This document shows positions 60,039 to 64,000 of a DNA stretch of 64,000 nucleotides, one piece after another. A program made the translations under genes and the position numbers. This stretch comes from CAVUPF01 sp963803755. Lineage in GTDB: Bacteria; Actinomycetota; Thermoleophilia; Solirubrobacterales; 70-9. The stretch spans positions 62,001 to 126,000 of the forward strand of contig CAWDNP010000005.1 of assembly GCA_963803755.1 (NCBI GenBank). Reading direction: 5' to 3'. The notes under the pieces were generated by a model, which was not told the origin of the DNA, did no database searches, and saw nothing but the letters and a program-made list of their open reading frames with translations. Positions within the stretch are counted from its first letter, which is position 1; each line of letters starts with the position of its first letter.

Positions 60039-61580
60039 GCGGCGTCCTGGCCGGGGCGGGCGTCCTGGTCGCGGCGCTGGCCGCCGCGACCGCGATCCTC
60101 ACCCCGCCGGGGCGGCTGCGATCGGCGGCGATGCTCGTCGCGCTCGCCCTCGTCCCGATGCTCATCCTCGGCGACCAGTGGCACTCGCACCGGATCGTCG
60201 ACCTGCGCGACCATCCCGCGCGGCTCGCCGCTCGCCGCCGCCGCGACGCTCGCCGCCGTCGCCGCCCTGGCCCTCGCCTTCCGCCGCTGGCCGCGTGCCC
60301 TTGCCGCTGGTCGATCGTCTTCGTCCTCCCCTTCCGCATCCCCCTCGAAGCCGGCGGCGAAACCGCCAACCTGTTGGTGCCGCTGTATCTGGTGATCGCC
60401 GCGGGCGTGCTTGCCGCGGCGATCAGGGACTGGCGCGCTCGGCCCGCGGACTCAGTCGCGCAAGGGGCCGCCAAGTGGCTGCCGAGGGTCCTGGCGGCAG
60501 TGGTCGTCCTCTATGGATTGCAGGTGCTCTACTCCGCGGACTTCTCCAAAGGGCTGCAGGACGTCTGCTTTTTCTACGTGCCGTTCGCGGTGGCCTATGC
60601 GTTGCTGAGCGATCTTCCGGTGGGATCGGAAGCTGTTGACCGGGGTGCTGTGGGTGGTGGCGATCGAGGCGCTGCTGTTCGTCGTGGTGGGGTCGATCGA
60701 GTACGCGACCAGGGGCCTGTTCTGGAATCACCAGGTGATCCGCTCGAACGAATTCCACACCTACTTCCGGGTCAACTCGGTGTTTTGGGACCCGAACATC
60801 TACGGCAGGTATCTGGCGCTGGCGATCGTGGTGGCGATGGCGGCGCTGCTATGGGCCAAGGAACGACGGAGCATCGCCTTGCTGGCGGGGCTGGTCGGGA
60901 TCCTGTGGATCGGCCTCGTGCCGACCTACTCGGAGTCGAGCTTCATCGCCTTGCTGGCGGGGCTGGCCGTGCTGGCGGCGCTGCGCTGGAGCTTGAAGTG
61001 GACGCTGGGCGCCGTCGGCGTCGGTGCCGTGGTCGCGATCTCCTTCGTCGCGCTTGTCGGCGGCTCTTCGAAGATCAACTTCGAAAGGCTCAACATCGAC
61101 ACCAGCGGCCGCGCCCACCTCGTCTCCGGCGGCATCCGCCTCTTCGACCAGCGCCCGATCTACGGCTATGGCTCGGGCTCCTTCTCCACCGCCTACCGCG
61201 CCCACGCTGCAAAGCACAGGGTCCCGGTCTCCGTTTCCCACACAGAGCCGATCACCATCGCAGCAGAGCAAGGCCTGGTCGGCCTGGCGCTCTACGCAGC
61301 TTTGATCCTCACGGCCCTGTGGACGATGACCACGGGCCTGCGGGCATCGATGCCTGGCCTGGCCGCCTTTCGCGCGGGGCGGGGTGGGGTGGAGCCCCCC
61401 AACCTGCCGAGCGGGCCTGCGGGCCTGCGGGTAGGTCGAGCAGCCGTCCTCGCCGCCTTCGTCGCCCTCTTGGTCCACACCATGGCCTACGCGGGCTTCT
61501 TCGAAGATCCGATCACCTGGGTTCTCCTCGCGGTCGGCGCGTCGCTCGCGGCCAGCCCCGCAGTCCGCGACCCCGCGTAG
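60035..61580 (+). CDS. O-antigen ligase/Wzy-like polymerase, frameshifted
   Basis: A polytopic membrane protein of about 515 residues: GVLVAALAAATAILT, FVLPFRIPLEAGGETANLLV, YLVIAAGVLAAAIRDW, VNSVFWDPNIYGRYLALAIV, LVPTYSESSFIALLAGLAVL, and the large outer loop with RPIYGYGSGSFSTAYRAHAA and SHTEPITIAAEQGLVGLALY. That last stretch is the Wzy_C hallmark (x-H-x-E-x3-A-x-E-x-G). Shifts at about 60230 and 60630. Start TTG 60035. Confidence 0.85.
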
Positions 61581-61589
61581 TCTCGCCCC

Positions 61590-63146
61590 GTGTCGGGCTA
61601 CCTCCGCCGCCTAGCGACGACCGGCGCCGCCTATACGGCGGCGAGCATCCTCTCGAAACTGATCGCGGTCGCGCTGCTGCCGCTCTACACGCGGCACCTC
61701 AGCACCGATGACTACGGCGCCGCCGAGCTCCTCTTCGCCGCCGTCGTCTCGGCCAGCATCGTCGTCCGGCTCGGCCTGATCGAGGCGGTGCTGCGCTTCT
61801 ACTACCGCGAGGACGAGAACCCCGACGCGATCGTCGGCGCCACCTTCTCCGGCCTCTTCTGGGCCTCGACGATCGCCTGCCTCGTCGCCCTGCCCTTCGC
61901 CGGGCCGCTCTCGGAAGCGCTGCTCGGTAGCCACGCTGCCTCCCAGCACGGTGCCGAGCTGGTGCGGATCTCGATCGGCGGCCTCTGGGTGGCGACGATG
62001 TTCGAATACCTGCTGGCGCTCTTCCGCCTCGAGGAGCGCGCCCGCGCCTACTTCATCACCACGATCACCAACGTCCTCGGCACGATCGCGCTGACCGTCG
62101 TCCTCGTCGTCGGGGTGGGGGACGGGGCCCGCGGCCTCTTGCTCGGCTCCTACGTGACCGGCGCCGTCTTCGTCGTCGCGATGATCTTCGCCCAGCGCCG
62201 GCGCCTCACCCTGCGGATCGACCGGCCGCTGCTGCGCCGGCTGCTCCGCTTCGGCCTGCCGACGATGCCCGCCGAGGTCAGCCTCTACCTGCTCAACCTC
62301 GTCGACCGCGTCATCATCGTCCAGGTCGACGGGCTCGGCGCGGCGGGCCTCTACGCGGTGGCGGTCAAGTTCGCACAGGCGGTCAACGTCCTCGTCCGCG
62401 GCTTCCAGCTCGCCTGGCCGCCGCTCGCCTACTCGATCCGCAACGACGACGAGGCGCGCCGCACCTACGCCAACGTGATCACCCTCTTCCTCGCCGGCTG
62501 CACCTGGATGGTGGTCGGGCTGTGGCTGCTGGCCGAGTACCTGGTGCGCATCTTCGCCGCTCCCAAGTTCTTCGACGCCTACGAAGTGGTCGGGCTGATC
62601 GCCGCCGCCGTCACCCTCTACGCGCTCTACATGGTGATGGTGGTGATCCTCGGCCGCACCGGGCGCACCGAGTACAACTTCCCGGCGGCGATCGCGGCGC
62701 TCGCCTCCAACGTCGCGCTCAACCTGATCCTGGTGCCGCCGCTCGGGATCGTCGGCGCCGGCCTGGCGCTGGTCGCCTCCTACCTGGTGGTGATCGCGCT
62801 GATGTACTGGTTCGCGCAGCGGCTCTTCCCGGTGCCCTACGAATGGGGCCGGCTCGCCCGCGTCCTCTTCGCCGGCGCGGCGCTGGTCGGGCTGGGGGAG
62901 CTGGTGATGCCGGCCTCGGGCTTCGGCGGCCTGGTCGGGCGCCTCTTCATCGCGCTCCTCTATCCGGCGCTGCTGTTCGCGAGCGGGTTCTACAGCGCCG
63001 AAGAGCGCGGCTGGCTGGCGCGCCTCCGCCACCCCGGCGAGCTGGCCGCGACCTTCGCCTCGATCCGCGCCCGCCCGGCCGCGGTCAAGGGCGAACCGGG
63101 CGAGCTCTACGAAGCCGAGCGAATGGACGAGGACTCGCGCTTCTAG
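61590..63146 (+). CDS. Polysaccharide flippase (MOP superfamily, Wzx-like)
   Basis: An intact 518-residue, 14-helix protein: AAYTAASILSKLIAVALLPL, TRHLSTDDYGAAELLFAAVV, FGLPTMPAEVSLYLLNLVDR, YAVAVKFAQAVNVLVRGFQL, NLILVPPLGIVGAGLALVA. Moves lipid-linked sugar repeat units to the outer face. The C-terminal cytoplasmic tail ends GELYEAERMDEDSRF. Start GTG 61590, 9 bp after the ligase. The 3-prime end is partly repeated downstream (63152-63464). Confidence 0.93.
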   Translation: MSGYLRRLATTGAAYTAASILSKLIAVALLPLYTRHLSTDDYGAAELLFAAVVSASIVVRLGLIEAVLRFYYREDENPDAIVGATFSGLFWASTIACLVALPFAGPLSEALLGSHAASQHGAELVRISIGGLWVATMFEYLLALFRLEERARAYFITTITNVLGTIALTVVLVVGVGDGARGLLLGSYVTGAVFVVAMIFAQRRRLTLRIDRPLLRRLLRFGLPTMPAEVSLYLLNLVDRVIIVQVDGLGAAGLYAVAVKFAQAVNVLVRGFQLAWPPLAYSIRNDDEARRTYANVITLFLAGCTWMVVGLWLLAEYLVRIFAAPKFFDAYEVVGLIAAAVTLYALYMVMVVILGRTGRTEYNFPAAIAALASNVALNLILVPPLGIVGAGLALVASYLVVIALMYWFAQRLFPVPYEWGRLARVLFAGAALVGLGELVMPASGFGGLVGRLFIALLYPALLFASGFYSAEERGWLARLRHPGELAATFASIRARPAAVKGEPGELYEAERMDEDSRF

Positions 63147-63151
63147 GACCG

Positions 63152-63464
63152 GATTCACCCAGCGCCTCTTCTCGGTCCCCTACGAATGGGGGCGCCTGGC
63201 TCGGGTGGTGCTGGTTTCCGCCGCGCTGGTCGGGGTGGTCGCGGCGTTCTTTCTCGGCAACTCGGTCCTCTGGCTCGCCTACCCTGCCCTGCTCCTGGCG
63301 ATCGGCTTCTTCACCCCGGGCGAGCGCCGCTGGCTCGCCGGCCTGCGCCATCCGGACGAGCTGCCCGGCGCCTGAGCGCCCTGCGGCGTGAGCCGGCTGC
63401 CATCGAGGGAACGGTCCCAGAGGCTTACCAGGCGGAGTTAAGAGACGAGGACGCGCGAGTCTGA
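63152..63464 (+). pseudogene. Remnant of a second flippase gene (C-terminal part only)
   Basis: This stretch aligns with the last 112 codons of the intact flippase: TQRLFSVPYEWGRLARVVLV versus AQRLFPVPYEWGRLARVLFA, ERRWLAGLRHPDEL versus ERGWLARLRHPGEL, then after a shift AAIEGTVPEAYQAELRDEDA versus AAVKGEPGELYEAERMDEDS. There is no start codon context and no upstream part. It differs at many sites from the intact copy, so it is not a recent duplication. Confidence 0.8.
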
Positions 63465-63476
63465 GGCGCCGAGTCG

Positions 63477-64000
63477 TCAGACACTCAGCGCCCCTCCCTT
63501 GCGCTTCCTCCCGCAACCCGGTGCCGCGGTTGGGGAGCAGGGCCTGGCGGGCGTGGGCCCAGTAGATGCGGGCGGGGTGGCCGGGGAGGATGGTGGCGGC
63601 GAGGGCGCGGAGGGCGTAGGCCCAGGCGGTGAGGGCGCGGACTGCGAGTGCGGCGGGGAGGGAGTGGTGCTTGCGCATGTAGAGGTCGCGGTTGCGGTGG
63701 AACTCGACGATGCGGGGCAGGCCCGCCGCCAGGTCGGTCGAGAGCTGGTCGTGGTGGACGGCCTCCGCCGCGGGGACGAAGAGGGTGGACCGGCCGGCGT
63801 CGCTGAGGCGCTTGCAGAAGTCGCACTCGTCGTAGTAGACGAAGAAGGCCGGGTCAAGGTAGCCGACCTCGGCCGCGGCCTCGCGGCGCACGATCAGAGC
63901 GCTCGACTGCGCCCAGTCGACCCGCCGCGTCGATCGCCCCTTGCTCTGAACGGTGATGAGGCGATGCAGGAAGACCGCTCCGGCCAGGGCCGTGCCGACC
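63477..64000 (-). CDS. Family 2 glycosyltransferase, partial (N-terminus beyond the right edge)
   Basis: The C-terminal half of a GT2 rhamnosyltransferase-like enzyme: VDWAQSSALIVRREAAAEVG, YLDPAFFVYYDECDFCKRLS with the acidic triad typical of this group, AEAVHHDQLSTDLAAGLPRI and FHRNRDLYMRKHHS. A downstream helix (ALAVRALTAWAYALRALAATI) suggests membrane association. A shift near 63500 hides the exact end; TGA near 63477 is chosen. Oriented toward the flippase cluster from the opposite strand. Confidence 0.82.

Noticed and set aside
61611..63158. A 515-codon minus-strand frame
   Set aside because: Complement of the intact flippase; composition is dominated by Asp, Glu, Arg and Gly.

Overview
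The window is a high-GC stretch of a chromosome from the replication-origin region. Gene content and order (rpmH-rnpA-yidD-yidC-jag-rsmG-parA-parB facing dnaA-dnaN-recF-dciA-gyrB-gyrA, followed by an FHA/PP2C/RodA/PBP/PknB block) point to an actinobacterium. Several details argue for a deep-branching lineage such as Thermoleophilia/Solirubrobacterales rather than a mycobacterium- or streptomycete-like one: a Bacillus-type split cytochrome bc complex, GyrB with a long TOPRIM-region insertion, and a hemB / siroheme-decarboxylase-like / hemL block. This placement is an inference from content, not a phylogeny.

Layout. 1-5.7 kb: a partial MCE (MlaD) protein and an MMPL transporter on the minus strand, separated by an IS element with perfect 24-bp terminal repeats and a 5-7 bp target duplication. 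5.7-7.5 kb: small secreted proteins and tRNA-Lys(CTT). 7.6-9.5 kb: tatA, tatC and a membrane-anchored helical protein. 9.6-17.8 kb: a minus-strand respiratory block reading hemB, a fused AhbA/B-like gene, hemL, a small helical protein, Rieske, cytochrome b, subunit IV/cytochrome c, menG and a polyprenyl diphosphate synthase. Heme supply, quinone supply and the complex that uses both therefore lie together, with the Tat genes likely needed to export the Rieske protein just beyond. 17.9-27 kb: an ABC exporter, a YmdB-type phosphodiesterase, a membrane operon with an NPP-type phosphodiesterase and a GT-C-like protein, an Aro8-type aminotransferase coupled to a D-Ala-D-Ala ligase-like ATP-grasp enzyme, a BFN-domain protein and tRNA-Ile(GAT).

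27.3-41 kb is the origin region, with a near-perfect parS site lying across the rnpA/yidD boundary and an AT-richer dnaA-dnaN gap as the best oriC candidate. 41-43.4 kb holds an orphan HNH protein, pheA and a membrane-anchored CARDB-like protein. 43.5-54.2 kb is the cell-wall signalling block: three Ser/Thr kinases, two FHA proteins, a PP2C phosphatase, a RodA/FtsW polymerase, a class B PBP and a D-Ala-D-Ala ligase. 54.3-64 kb: purM, uppP, a DedA protein, then a surface-polysaccharide cluster (NDP-sugar epimerase/dehydratase, LytR_C protein, O-antigen-ligase-like protein, flippase, the remnant of a second flippase, and a partial glycosyltransferase).

Roughly half of the genes, including essential ones (dnaA, dnaN, recF, gyrA, hemB, hemL, menG, tatC), are split by one or more single-base shifts, while neighbours (gyrB, parA, qcrABC, rnpA, the flippase) are intact. 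I read the shifts mostly as sequence or assembly errors and give one span per gene; positions of individual shifts are approximate.
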